Assembly: GCA_017888105.1 (NCBI GenBank)
Contig: JAGHGS010000145.1
Coordinates: 1 to 15,001 of the forward strand
DNA length: 15,001 nt
Direction: 5' to 3'
From: Bacilli bacterium
Lineage (GTDB): Bacteria; Bacillota_I; Bacilli_A; RF39; UBA660
Shown here: positions 5,487-12,866 of the stretch, one piece after another
How positions within the stretch are numbered: position 1 is the stretch's first letter
Layout of the letters: every line of letters starts with the position of its first letter
Position numbers and translations under genes: made by a program
The notes under the pieces: generated by a model
What the model was told of the DNA's origin: nothing
What the model saw: the letters and a program-made list of their open reading frames with translations, nothing else
Databases searched by the model: none

Positions 5487-7568
5487 CTATCTCAAAATCA
5501 ATTGGGCTGTTTCTTTTGAAGCACTTACAATACATACTTTTATTTTGTCTCCAATACGATATGTTTTTTTGGTACTTTTACCTATTAAAGATAATAATTC
5601 TGGTACATATTCGTAATAATCGCCAGGAATATTGCTGATATGAATTAGTCCTTCTACTAGATTTGGTAGTTCAACGAACATTCCAAAAGATGTTACACTA
5701 CTAATGATTCCTTCATATTCCTCACCAATGTGACTTTCCATATATTCTGCCATTTTCATATCATTTACATCTCGTTCAGCATTGGTAGTAGCGACTTCTC
5801 TTTCACTTGAATGTTCAGCAATTTCTACTAAAGAGTTTTCTAAATAGTTAATTGTAGACATACTAAAATCTTTTTCAATTAAATATTTCTTTAATAATCT
5901 GTGTACTGTTAAATCTGGGAAACGTCTGATAGGGGATGTAAAGTGAGTATAATTTTTACTAGCTAAACCGAAATGTCCTATGTTTGTTTTGGAATATTCT
6001 GCTTTTTTCATACTTCTTAGTAAAAGGGTAGATAAAATAAAATATTCTGGTTTATCTTTTAATTCTTCTAGTAGTTTTTGCATGGTTTTTGGAGTTATTT
6101 CTTTTAAGTTTGTTTTAATTTGGTATCCTAATGCTTTTACTAAATTTAAGAAATCTTCGATTTTTTCTGTATTTGGTAAGTCATGAACACGGTATATGAA
6201 TGGTAATTCCATATTACTAATGTGAGTTGCAACGGTTTCGTTAGCAGCGATCATAAAGTCTTCAATTAAAGCTTCACCAGAACGTTGTACTCTTTTTTGG
6301 ATATCGATGGCTCTACCTTCTTCATCTTGAATGATTTTGGCTTCTGGTATATCAAATTCAATATAACCACGAGATATTTTTTTCTTTCTTAAAATTTGGG
6401 CTAGTTCATGCATTTGTTTTAATGTGTCTGCAAAATCTTCATATCCTTCAGGAATGGTATTGTTTTCTAATATTTCATTGACATTATCATAAGTCATTTT
6501 TTTCCTTGATTTAATAAAACTTGGGAATATATCATAATTAACAACATCCCCATTTTTATTAATATCCATGACACAACTCATGGTTAATCTTATAACTCCT
6601 TCATTTAGAGAACAAATACCATTAGATAGTTTATGAGGAATCATCGGGATGACTGTATCGGCTAGATAAGATGAAGTTCCTCTCAAGTAAGCATCATCTC
6701 CTAATGCTGTGTTTTCTTTTACATAATGGGATACATCTGCAATATGTACGCCTAAGGTGTATATTCCATTTTTCACTGTTAAACTGATGGCATCATCGAT
6801 ATCTTTGGTGTCTCTTCCATCAATTGTAAAAATTATTTCATTGGTTAAATCTTTTCTATTTGCTAAGTCTTTTTCGTCTACTTCTTCGGGAATGTTATCT
6901 AATTCTTTTATTGTTTCTGGACTAAACTCTTCAAAGATCCCATATTTGTAAGCGATACTTAAAATGTCGATACCAGCATCATCTTTGTGACCTAATATTT
7001 TTAGACAATCAGCCATGTAGGTTTTATTATCTATTTTTTTGGTAAGTTTTGCTAATACTTTATGACCGTCTACACAGTTTTTACTCGTTTCAGGACTTAA
7101 ATAAATTTTTAAATTAACTTTGTCATCATCGGGTTCTAATATTTTTTTCTTGCCAATTACCTTAATTTCACCAACAATATTTTTTAGGTCTCTTTTTACA
7201 ATTTTTAATACTCTTCCAGCAGGTTCTAATCCTTTTTCTGTTATTTCTACTAAAACCGTATCATCGTTTATGGCTCCATTCATGTCATCTTTGGCAATAT
7301 AAATATCATCTTCTTTATCTAGTATTAAGAATCCAAATCCTTTTTTATTTACCGATAGTTTTCCTATTTTTAATCCAGGACAATTTTTCATTAATAAATA
7401 TTTATCTTTCTTTGTTTTAAATACTTGATAATCGTTTACTAATTCTTCTATATTTTTTTGTAATTCCTCTAATTCTTCTACTGTTGTTAGACCTAACAAA
7501 TCATTAATTTCAATTAATGTTTTTGCTTCATGAATATTTTTTAATACATCTAATATTTGTTCTTTCAT
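5487..7568 (-). CDS. rnr: Ribonuclease R (3'-5' exoribonuclease, RNB family)
   Basis: RNase R degrades structured and non-stop RNAs processively from the 3' end and acts with SmpB/tmRNA. The 693-residue protein has an N-terminal winged-helix region (about 1-60) and cold-shock/OB domains (about 65-230). The RNB catalytic domain follows: TIDGRDTKDIDDAIS (248-262) holds the metal-binding Asp250, Asp256, Asp258 and Asp259. Further landmarks are GVHIADVSHYV (273-283), YRVHDLP (459-465) and FTSPIRRFPDLTVHRLL (543-559). A C-terminal S1 domain (about 616-693) has GEEYEGIISSVTSFGMFVEL. The protein ends right after the S1 domain, without the long basic tail of E. coli RNase R, and is shorter than the E. 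coli and Bacillus enzymes. AAAGGAAAATAAA precedes the ATG. It lies 29 bases after tdk and 12 before smpB, so all three are one operon. Confidence 0.97.
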   Translation of the reverse strand: MKEQILDVLKNIHEAKTLIEINDLLGLTTVEELEELQKNIEELVNDYQVFKTKKDKYLLMKNCPGLKIGKLSVNKKGFGFLILDKEDDIYIAKDDMNGAINDDTVLVEITEKGLEPAGRVLKIVKRDLKNIVGEIKVIGKKKILEPDDDKVNLKIYLSPETSKNCVDGHKVLAKLTKKIDNKTYMADCLKILGHKDDAGIDILSIAYKYGIFEEFSPETIKELDNIPEEVDEKDLANRKDLTNEIIFTIDGRDTKDIDDAISLTVKNGIYTLGVHIADVSHYVKENTALGDDAYLRGTSSYLADTVIPMIPHKLSNGICSLNEGVIRLTMSCVMDINKNGDVVNYDIFPSFIKSRKKMTYDNVNEILENNTIPEGYEDFADTLKQMHELAQILRKKKISRGYIEFDIPEAKIIQDEEGRAIDIQKRVQRSGEALIEDFMIAANETVATHISNMELPFIYRVHDLPNTEKIEDFLNLVKALGYQIKTNLKEITPKTMQKLLEELKDKPEYFILSTLLLRSMKKAEYSKTNIGHFGLASKNYTHFTSPIRRFPDLTVHRLLKKYLIEKDFSMSTINYLENSLVEIAEHSSEREVATTNAERDVNDMKMAEYMESHIGEEYEGIISSVTSFGMFVELPNLVEGLIHISNIPGDYYEYVPELLSLIGKSTKKTYRIGDKIKVCIVSASKETAQLILR

Positions 7569-7597
7569 TTTATTTTCCTTTCTCTTGCCATTGTTGG

Positions 7598-8203
7598 TTA
7601 TTCTTTATTGTTTTTCCAATCTAGATAATAGTTGATATAACATTCACCACATACTGATTTATAAGTTATATTATGTTCTCCATCGATTGCTACTTGTTCT
7701 CCTTCAAATGTGGGAATCCCATCTATTAATCTTAAATTTTGAGTAGCTTTTCTTTTTTTGCATTCACATAAAGTTTTTAACTCCTCTATGGAATCAGCAA
7801 TTGCTAGAAGTCTTGCTGAACCTGGAAAAGGTGTCATTGTAAAATCACAACGTAATCCGAAACATAATATTGCTATATTCATTTTTTTACTTATATAGTA
7901 TAGTTCATTAATTTGATTTTCGTTTAAAAATTGTGTTTCATCAACAATGATTGCATCAATCCTATTTTTAATTTCTAATTCTTTTTTTATTATTTGAATT
8001 GGGGATGATTCTTCAGAAAGTAAGTAATCAACTTTTCTTTCAATGCCAATTCTACTTACTATTTTATCTTCTCCTTTGGTGTCAATTTTTGGTTTCCAAA
8101 CTAATGCAATACCGCCTTGTTCTTCGTAGTTATGTGCTACTTGCATTGCTATTGTCGATTTGCCAGCATTCATTGCACTATAGCGGTAATATAATTTAGC
8201 CAT
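7598..8203 (-). CDS. tdk: Thymidine kinase, type II
   Basis: The enzyme phosphorylates thymidine with ATP for pyrimidine salvage. The 201-residue product starts MAKLYYRYSAMNAGKST, with the P-loop at residues 9-17. VSRIGIERK (49-57) is typical of the family. IIVDETQFL (85-93) is the Walker B/lasso region with the catalytic Glu89. FGLRCDFTMTPFPGSARLL (115-133) follows. The structural zinc site is C146-x-C148 and C185-xx-C188. All expected residues are present and length is normal. AGGAAGTGG precedes the ATG, and the gene lies 10 bases downstream of the pilin-like gene and 29 upstream of rnr, so it is mid-operon. Confidence 0.97.
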   Translation of the reverse strand: MAKLYYRYSAMNAGKSTIAMQVAHNYEEQGGIALVWKPKIDTKGEDKIVSRIGIERKVDYLLSEESSPIQIIKKELEIKNRIDAIIVDETQFLNENQINELYYISKKMNIAILCFGLRCDFTMTPFPGSARLLAIADSIEELKTLCECKKRKATQNLRLIDGIPTFEGEQVAIDGEHNITYKSVCGECYINYYLDWKNNKE

Positions 8204-8213
8204 TTTCCACTTC

Positions 8214-8549
8214 CTAACTAATTTTCACTTTTTGTTCATTGTTTTCATAATAAATGTTTATAACTTTCGAGTTATTCACATCTTCTTCATTTAGTAAACC
8301 TTCTTTTATTAAGGTATTTACTGATATGTTGCATCCGTTTAATTTACAATTTTCTTTTAATTCCTTATTTTTATTTAATTCTAAATAAACGTTTGCAGCG
8401 GTGGTAATAATATTTTCTTTTGTTTGGTTTGTTATTTTTTGTTTGTTTTCAAAAATATTTAAGACGTTTACAGTAAGAACGGTTGCTATTATTGTCATAA
8501 TTGCAATCGTTGATAAAAGTTCAATTAATGTAAAACCTTTCTTATTCAT
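8214..8549 (-). CDS. Type IV pilin-like (prepilin N-terminal methylation motif) protein
   Basis: The 111-residue product begins MNKKGFTLIELLSTIAIMTI. Its short basic leader ends in Gly5, then Phe6 and a Glu10 at position +5 of the mature protein, the exact processing and methylation motif for prepilin peptidase. The hydrophobic helix spans about residues 6-30. The remaining 80 residues form a small soluble head with Cys68 and Cys73, which could form a disulfide. It should be a membrane-inserted pseudopilin of a competence or secretion filament (ComGC/GspG-like), but no assembly ATPase, platform protein or peptidase is in the window. GGTGAT precedes the ATG weakly. It is the first gene of the tdk-rnr-smpB operon. 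Which filament it serves is unknown. Confidence 0.85.
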   Translation of the reverse strand: MNKKGFTLIELLSTIAIMTIIATVLTVNVLNIFENKQKITNQTKENIITTAANVYLELNKNKELKENCKLNGCNISVNTLIKEGLLNEEDVNNSKVINIYYENNEQKVKIS

Positions 8550-8564
8550 ATTATCACCATTTTA

Positions 8565-8570
8565 ATTATA
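8565..8570 (-). promoter_or_regulatory. Putative -10 of the pilin-tdk-rnr-smpB operon
   Basis: A perfect TATAAT on the minus strand lies 16 bases upstream of the pilin-like start codon. The hexamer at the 17-base spacing (TTTTAT, 8593-8588) is a poor -35. It is a candidate only; no other promoter-like element is nearer. Confidence 0.45.
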
Positions 8571-8617
8571 AACTATTTATGTGAATAATAAAAGAAGATA
8601 AGTAAATTTTTGTAAAG

Positions 8618-8637
8618 AAAAAAGGGCAATTGCCCAT
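8618..8637 (-). terminator. Terminator of the 8618-8898 minus-strand RNA
   Basis: The palindrome GGGCAATTGCCC (8624-8635) gives a GGGC/GCCC stem with an AATT loop; on the minus strand it is followed at once by six T. There is no coding gene just upstream on the minus strand, so its presence points to a noncoding transcript ending here. The stem is short (4 GC pairs). Confidence 0.65.
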
Positions 8638-8751
8638 ATTGTTAAAGTTTTAAATACTAGACTTAAAACATCAATATTAATTATTTAGGTTTCCCTATGG
8701 CTAATCTTGTATCCTAATGCTTTTTTGTTTAGCCTTGACCAAATATTAAGT

Positions 8752-8880
8752 TTAAAAGGATATTGGGCGCACACCATTCGTGTTATCCACGCGGTTGTTG
8801 TTGAGGAAGCCATCCGACCACACATTGAACACGTTAGCATTGCCAGATGAATTCGTGTTATACGGAGACATGCATATCTA
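8752..8880 (-). other. DGR template-repeat-like segment / C-terminal protein-coding-like fragment
   Basis: Read on the minus strand from ATG 8871 to TAA 8752, this gives 39 residues with 10 Asn, including LNNNRVDNTNGVRPISF just before the stop. Nine of these Asn are spread singly or in a triplet among invariant-looking residues (V, F, W, G, R, P). Six are AAC and four AAT: codons that cannot become stops if only their adenines change, as in DGR template repeats. The segment is about 40-53% GC, far above its neighbours, with codons (CGC, CTC, GTG, GGC) uncommon elsewhere in the window. No ribosome-binding site precedes it, and the frame is closed by TAG just upstream. It could instead be the relic end of a foreign gene. 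Confidence 0.45.
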
Positions 8881-8904
8881 CAGTTATCTAGATTAACCGA
8901 TTTA

Positions 8905-8933
8905 ATTATACTATTTTTTAGTTTAATTTTAAA
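8905..8933 (-). promoter_or_regulatory. Putative promoter of the minus-strand RNA
   Basis: On the minus strand a perfect TATAAT (8910-8905) lies 17 bases from TTTAAA (8933-8928), which matches four of six -35 bases. Transcription would start near 8898, just before the Asn-codon-rich segment. Confidence 0.55.
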
Positions 8934-8944
8934 GATAATTTATA

Positions 8945-8973
8945 TAGATTTTAAATTTTATAAATGTTATAAT
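8945..8973 (+). promoter_or_regulatory. Putative promoter of the HNH gene
   Basis: TATAAT (8968-8973) is preceded by TG one base upstream (TGTTATAAT, extended -10). The -35 at a 17-base spacing is weak (TAGATT, 8945-8950). The predicted leader is only about 12 bases. It is divergent from the RNA promoter. Confidence 0.55.
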
Positions 8974-8992
8974 TTAAAATAGGATTAGTGTG

Positions 8993-9829
8993 ATGTTTAT
9001 GTTATTAATTATTTATCTTGTTCTTATTATTTGTATTGTTTTTATTATTAAGCTTATTATTAAGTCGGTAAATATAAATAATGTTAAGAAATATAGTAAG
9101 TTACTTTCGGAATTAAATCAATTAAATCAAATATATGCTTCTAAATTTTATCCTTTATCAAAAAAGTATTTTATAAAAAATGAATGCAATTCTTTGCAAA
9201 AATTTAGGATAAATTGTAATGATTCAGCAATTGTCAATTTTATGTGTCTTTATGTGAAAGAAGATGAAAACTATTGGAAAAATTTATGTGCAACTGTTCA
9301 TTATAATAATAGTCTTTATCGTAAATATAAAAGTTATTTAGAAACAATAAAAAAGATTCATTTGGGTAAATCTTATGATGAAAATTCTAAACATTTTCCT
9401 TTTTTGTCGAAAAAAAGGTATTTAATAATTGAAGAAAAACTGTTTCAAGATTTACAATTAAAACCAATCATTGATCTTTGTGTTATTTTAACTGTTTCGT
9501 ATACTTCACCAGCTGGTAGAAATCGGTATGTTTGTGATTTTCAAATGGATGTAAATTCTATTGAATATGTTTTTAAAAAAATAGATGAAAGAAAAAAATT
9601 TGAAGAAAGTGTTAAATATCAAAGACAATTGATGACAAATGCAAAGCGATATGAAATATTAAAAAGAGATCATTTTTGTTGTCAAATTTGTGGAAGAACG
9701 CAAAGTGATGGTGCTAAATTAGAAGTAGATCATATTATTCCTGTTTCTAAAGGAGGAAAAACAGTTAATGAAAATCTGCGTACTTTATGTCACGAATGTA
9801 ATCAAGGTAAAGGTAATCAATATGAATAA
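8993..9829 (+). CDS. Membrane-anchored HNH endonuclease-domain protein
   Basis: The 278-residue product has one hydrophobic segment at about residues 1-24, then a basic central region (30-205) that I do not recognise. The C-terminal HNH domain (about 218-278) contains YEILKRDHFCCQICG, LEVDHIIPVSKGG, then NENLRTLCHECNQGKG. It shows two CxxC zinc knuckles (about C230/C233 and C266/C269), the catalytic Asp-His pair (about 246-247) and a downstream Asn. The nuclease site therefore looks intact. A membrane anchor on an HNH protein is uncommon for homing or restriction enzymes. GTG at 8990 could start it, but AGGA (8981-8984) is better spaced (8 bases) for ATG 8993. It is divergent from the minus-strand RNA and convergent with uvrA. 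It is not IscB-like, because there are no RuvC motifs. The biological target is unknown. Confidence 0.85.
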   Translation: MFMLLIIYLVLIICIVFIIKLIIKSVNINNVKKYSKLLSELNQLNQIYASKFYPLSKKYFIKNECNSLQKFRINCNDSAIVNFMCLYVKEDENYWKNLCATVHYNNSLYRKYKSYLETIKKIHLGKSYDENSKHFPFLSKKRYLIIEEKLFQDLQLKPIIDLCVILTVSYTSPAGRNRYVCDFQMDVNSIEYVFKKIDERKKFEESVKYQRQLMTNAKRYEILKRDHFCCQICGRTQSDGAKLEVDHIIPVSKGGKTVNENLRTLCHECNQGKGNQYE

Positions 9830-9856
9830 AACAGGATTTGCTCCTGTTTTATTTTT
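9825..9856. terminator. Bidirectional terminator between the HNH gene and uvrA
   Basis: AATAAAACAGGA (9825-9836) and TCCTGTTTTATT (9842-9853) form a 12-bp perfect stem over a 5-base loop, with T-rich flanks. It covers the stop codons of both convergent genes. Confidence 0.92.
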
Positions 9857-12662
9857 GCTCTAACATTTTTTTTAAGAAAATACCGGTATAAGAATTTGGA
9901 TTTTTGGCTACTTGTTCGGGAGTTCCAGTAGCAACAATTTCTCCACCTAAATTTCCACCTTCTGGTCCTAAATCAATAATGTAGTCTGCTACTTTGATGA
10001 CATCTAAGTTATGTTCAATTACAATTACGGTGTCACCATTATCGACAATTCTGTTTAATATTTGAAGTAATTTTTTTATGTCTTCACTGTGTAATCCTGT
10101 GGTTGGTTCATCAAGAATAAAAATACTTTTTCCCGTTGGTTTCTTTTGAAGTTCTTTGGCAAGTTTTACTCGTCCTGCTTCGCCACCGGATAAAGTTGGA
10201 GCAGGCTGACCTAATTTAATATAGGATAATCCTACTTCGTCCATTACTTTTAGTTTATTATAAACTTTGGGAATATTTTCAAAGAATGGTAGGGCTTCCG
10301 AAACTCTCATGTCTAGAACATCCGCAATATTTTTTCCTTTGAATTTAATGGCTAGTGTTTCTTTATTGTATCTTTTTCCTCCACAAACATCGCATGGTAC
10401 ATATACATCTGGTAAGAAATGCATTTCAATTTTTTTTACACCATCTCCCCAGCATGCTTCACATCTTCCACCTTTGACATTGAATGAGAATCTTCCTTTG
10501 TCATAACCATGCATTTTGGCTTCTTTCGTATTTGTAAATACATCTCTTATATCATCGAATACACCTACATAAGTAGCTGGGTTACTTCTTGGAGTTCTTC
10601 CAATAGCATCTTGGGTAATATGAACTACTTTATCAACATTTTCCATTCCTCTTATTTCTTTACAGGCTCCCGGTATTTGTTTTGATCCATTGATTCCTAC
10701 AGCAAGTGTTTTATAGAGAATTTCGTTAATTAATGATGATTTTCCACTTCCAGATACACCAGTTACACATACAAATTTATTTAATGGGATTTCGACATTA
10801 ATGTTTTTTAAATTATGTTCACTTGCTTTGATAATTTTTAGTGATTTACCATTTCCTTTTCGACGTTTTTTAGGAACTTCGATTTTTTCTTTACCAGATA
10901 AATAACGTCCTGTTAAAGAATTGGGATTAGCCATTACTTCCTTTGGTGTTCCGGCTGCTATAACGTTTCCGCCAAATTCACCAGCTCCTGGGCCAATATC
11001 AACTAAGTAATCGGCAGCAAGCATTGTATCGGTATCATGTTCGACTACAATTAGAGTATTTCCTAAATCACGCATTTCTTGCATGGCTTTAATTAGTTTT
11101 TCATTATCTTTTTGATGTAATCCAATGCTTGGTTCATCTAGGACATATAAAACACCAGATAATTTTGAACCAATTTGAGTAGCTAAGCGAATTCGTTGGG
11201 CTTCTCCACCAGATAGGGTACCAGCATTTCTTGATAGCGTTAAATAACCAAGACCGACATTAATTAAGAAATCTAATCGATTTAGTATTTCTTTTGTTAC
11301 TAGACCACTAATTTCTTGTTGTTCATTTGTTAATTTTAATTTGGCAATAAAATCTCTTAACTCTAAAATACTAAAATTTGTTATTTCATAAATGTTCTTT
11401 TTGTTAATTTTAACAGATAATACCATGTCGTTTAGTCTTGCTCCATGACATTTTGGGCAAGGGGATTCTACCATGTACATTTCAATCCATTCTCTTCGCC
11501 AGTTGCTTGTTGTTTCTAAGTGTAATCTTTCTAATTTGGTAATGATTCCTTCATAGTAATCTGATACATAACGAACATTACCATTTTTTGATACATATTT
11601 AAAATCAATTTTATCTTTGGAACCATAAAGAATAATATCTAATTCTTTTCTGGTAAGATCTTTTAAAGGTTTGTTTGGATCAATCTTATAATAATTGCAA
11701 ACAGCAAGTAATTGAATGGTTTCTATATTTTGATCATTGCTAATGGTTTTAATTCCGCCTTCTAAAATACTTTTCGTTTTATCAGGCATTAATAGTGCTT
11801 CACCAATTTTTAATTTTGTTCCAAGTCCTTTGCATTCTGGACAAGCTCCATAAGGAGCATTAAAAGAGAATAATCTTGGTTCAAGTTCTGGAAGAGAAAA
11901 ATTACAGTGAGGACAGGCATAAGATTCACTCATGAGTATTTCTTCTTTACCAATTACATTGATTAATACTTTTCCTTCTGCTAATTTACAACTTGTTTCA
12001 ATTGCTTCAAATATTCTACCACGTTCTTCTGGATCTAATACGATTCGGTCTACTATAACTTCGATGTTGTCTTTAATATTTTTTTCTAAAATAATTTCTT
12101 CATCTAGACTTCGCATTTCTCCATTGACTCTTACTCTAGAGAAACCATTTTTTCTTAATTCATCAAATAAATCTTTATGAGTTCCTTTTTCACCATGAAC
12201 TACTGGTGCCATGATTTCTAGTTTGCTTCCTATTTCTAAATCCATAATTCGATTGGTCATTTCTTCAATTGATTGTCTTGTAATAGGAATATTATGCTTT
12301 GGACAATAAGGAATTCCAATTCTAGCATATAAGAGTCTTAAATAATCATAGATTTCTGTGATGGTACCAACTGTACTTCGAGGATTTTTGTTCGTTGTTT
12401 TTTGATCAATGGAAATACTTGGACTTAATCCTTCAATGGAATCCACATCTGGTTTTTCACTGATACCAATAAATTGACGAGCATAAGCACTAAGAGATTC
12501 TACATATCTTCTTTGTCCTTCTGCAAAAATGGGGTCAAAAGCTAGGGAAGACTTACCACTCCCAGATACACCTGTCATAACAATTAATTTGTTTTTTGGT
12601 AATTCAATATCAATATTTTTTAAATTATTTTCTCTTGCTCCTTTTACAATAATTTTATCCAT
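9849..12662 (-). CDS. uvrA: Excinuclease ABC subunit A
   Basis: UvrA is the ATP-dependent damage-recognition dimer of nucleotide excision repair that loads UvrB. The 937-residue protein has two ABC ATPase halves. The first Walker A is GVSGSGKSSLAF (about 31-42), with zinc module CPHC...CPEC (about 250-280), signature LSGGEAQRI and Walker B LDEPSIGLH. The second half has Walker A GVSGSGKSSLI, zinc module CEAC...CDVC, signature LSGGEAGRVKLAKEL and Walker B LDEPTTGLH. All elements are present and length is typical. A GTG nine bases earlier (12671) overlaps the AAGGAG site, so ATG 12662 (8 bases beyond) is the start. It is monocistronic, without uvrB beside it, and its promoter carries an SOS box. 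Confidence 0.98.
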   Translation of the reverse strand: MDKIIVKGARENNLKNIDIELPKNKLIVMTGVSGSGKSSLAFDPIFAEGQRRYVESLSAYARQFIGISEKPDVDSIEGLSPSISIDQKTTNKNPRSTVGTITEIYDYLRLLYARIGIPYCPKHNIPITRQSIEEMTNRIMDLEIGSKLEIMAPVVHGEKGTHKDLFDELRKNGFSRVRVNGEMRSLDEEIILEKNIKDNIEVIVDRIVLDPEERGRIFEAIETSCKLAEGKVLINVIGKEEILMSESYACPHCNFSLPELEPRLFSFNAPYGACPECKGLGTKLKIGEALLMPDKTKSILEGGIKTISNDQNIETIQLLAVCNYYKIDPNKPLKDLTRKELDIILYGSKDKIDFKYVSKNGNVRYVSDYYEGIITKLERLHLETTSNWRREWIEMYMVESPCPKCHGARLNDMVLSVKINKKNIYEITNFSILELRDFIAKLKLTNEQQEISGLVTKEILNRLDFLINVGLGYLTLSRNAGTLSGGEAQRIRLATQIGSKLSGVLYVLDEPSIGLHQKDNEKLIKAMQEMRDLGNTLIVVEHDTDTMLAADYLVDIGPGAGEFGGNVIAAGTPKEVMANPNSLTGRYLSGKEKIEVPKKRRKGNGKSLKIIKASEHNLKNINVEIPLNKFVCVTGVSGSGKSSLINEILYKTLAVGINGSKQIPGACKEIRGMENVDKVVHITQDAIGRTPRSNPATYVGVFDDIRDVFTNTKEAKMHGYDKGRFSFNVKGGRCEACWGDGVKKIEMHFLPDVYVPCDVCGGKRYNKETLAIKFKGKNIADVLDMRVSEALPFFENIPKVYNKLKVMDEVGLSYIKLGQPAPTLSGGEAGRVKLAKELQKKPTGKSIFILDEPTTGLHSEDIKKLLQILNRIVDNGDTVIVIEHNLDVIKVADYIIDLGPEGGNLGGEIVATGTPEQVAKNPNSYTGIFLKKMLEQK

Positions 12663-12727
12663 ATATAACACTCCTTTTTTATATAGTTTGTATTTCTGTT
12701 TTAAATTTTATAACTTCAAGCGAATTT

Positions 12728-12756
12728 ATTATAGCACACGAACAAACGTTAGTCAA
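12728..12756 (-). promoter_or_regulatory. uvrA promoter
   Basis: On the minus strand TTGACT (12756-12751), a 17-base spacer and TATAAT (12733-12728) with TG one base upstream form a near-consensus extended sigma-A promoter. Confidence 0.9.
12739..12752. promoter_or_regulatory. LexA/DinR (SOS) box in the uvrA promoter
   Basis: CGAACAAACGTT (12739-12750) matches the Gram-positive SOS operator CGAACRNRYGTTYC at every position except the last two. It sits exactly between the -35 and -10 of uvrA, where bound LexA would block polymerase. This implies DNA-damage induction of uvrA; lexA and recA are not in the window. Confidence 0.85.
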
Positions 12757-12797
12757 TTTTGTTTTTTTTGCTTTCATTATATGGATTATTTGATTAT

Positions 12798-12826
12798 TTG
12801 ACAAATCAACCCTTTTGTGGTATTAT
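12798..12826 (+). promoter_or_regulatory. Promoter of the BIG2-domain surface protein gene
   Basis: A perfect TTGACA (12798-12803), a 17-base spacer and TATTAT (12821-12826) preceded by TGG form a strong sigma-A-type promoter, 40 bases upstream of the start codon. Confidence 0.88.
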
Positions 12827-12866
12827 AGCAACCAAACCTGAGATTGGGTTATAAGGGGGATTTTGT

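Larger units (their letters stand above)
8618..8898 (-). ncRNA. Candidate noncoding RNA of about 280 nt, DGR template-RNA-like
   Basis: This fills the only stretch longer than 300 bases without a conventional gene. On the minus strand it has a promoter (-10 TATAAT 8910-8905), a GC-rich Asn-codon-rich segment (8752-8880), an AT-rich 3' segment and an intrinsic terminator. The 3' segment can fold: TTAATATT-type pairing (8742-8751 with 8661-8678) encloses GGT/ACC and a 6-bp GGCTAA/TTAGCC stem (8734-8729 with 8704-8699). A protein-like template followed by about 130 nt of structured spacer is the layout of DGR template RNAs. It is not tmRNA: there is no T-arm, no CCA end and no tag reading frame ending in AlaAla. 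The RNA call is moderately supported; the DGR assignment is inference because no reverse transcriptase is in the window. Confidence 0.5.

Noticed and set aside
8752..8871. Functional 39-residue gene
   Set aside because: It has no ribosome-binding site, begins mid-domain, and its C-terminal-like composition suits a template or relic better than a stand-alone protein.
8618..8898. tmRNA (ssrA), suggested by nearby smpB and rnr
   Set aside because: Neither strand shows a T-arm, a terminal CCA, a tRNA-like 5'/3' pairing or a tag frame ending in AlaAla.
8618..9829. HEARO/omega RNA with an IscB-type nuclease, suggested by an RNA next to an HNH gene
   Set aside because: The HNH protein is short, has a membrane anchor and lacks RuvC motifs, and the RNA is divergent, not upstream in the same direction.
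12835..12857. 5'-leader hairpin (AACC/GGTT) before the surface-protein gene as a riboswitch
   Set aside because: Only about four pairs in a very short leader, with no conserved aptamer features.
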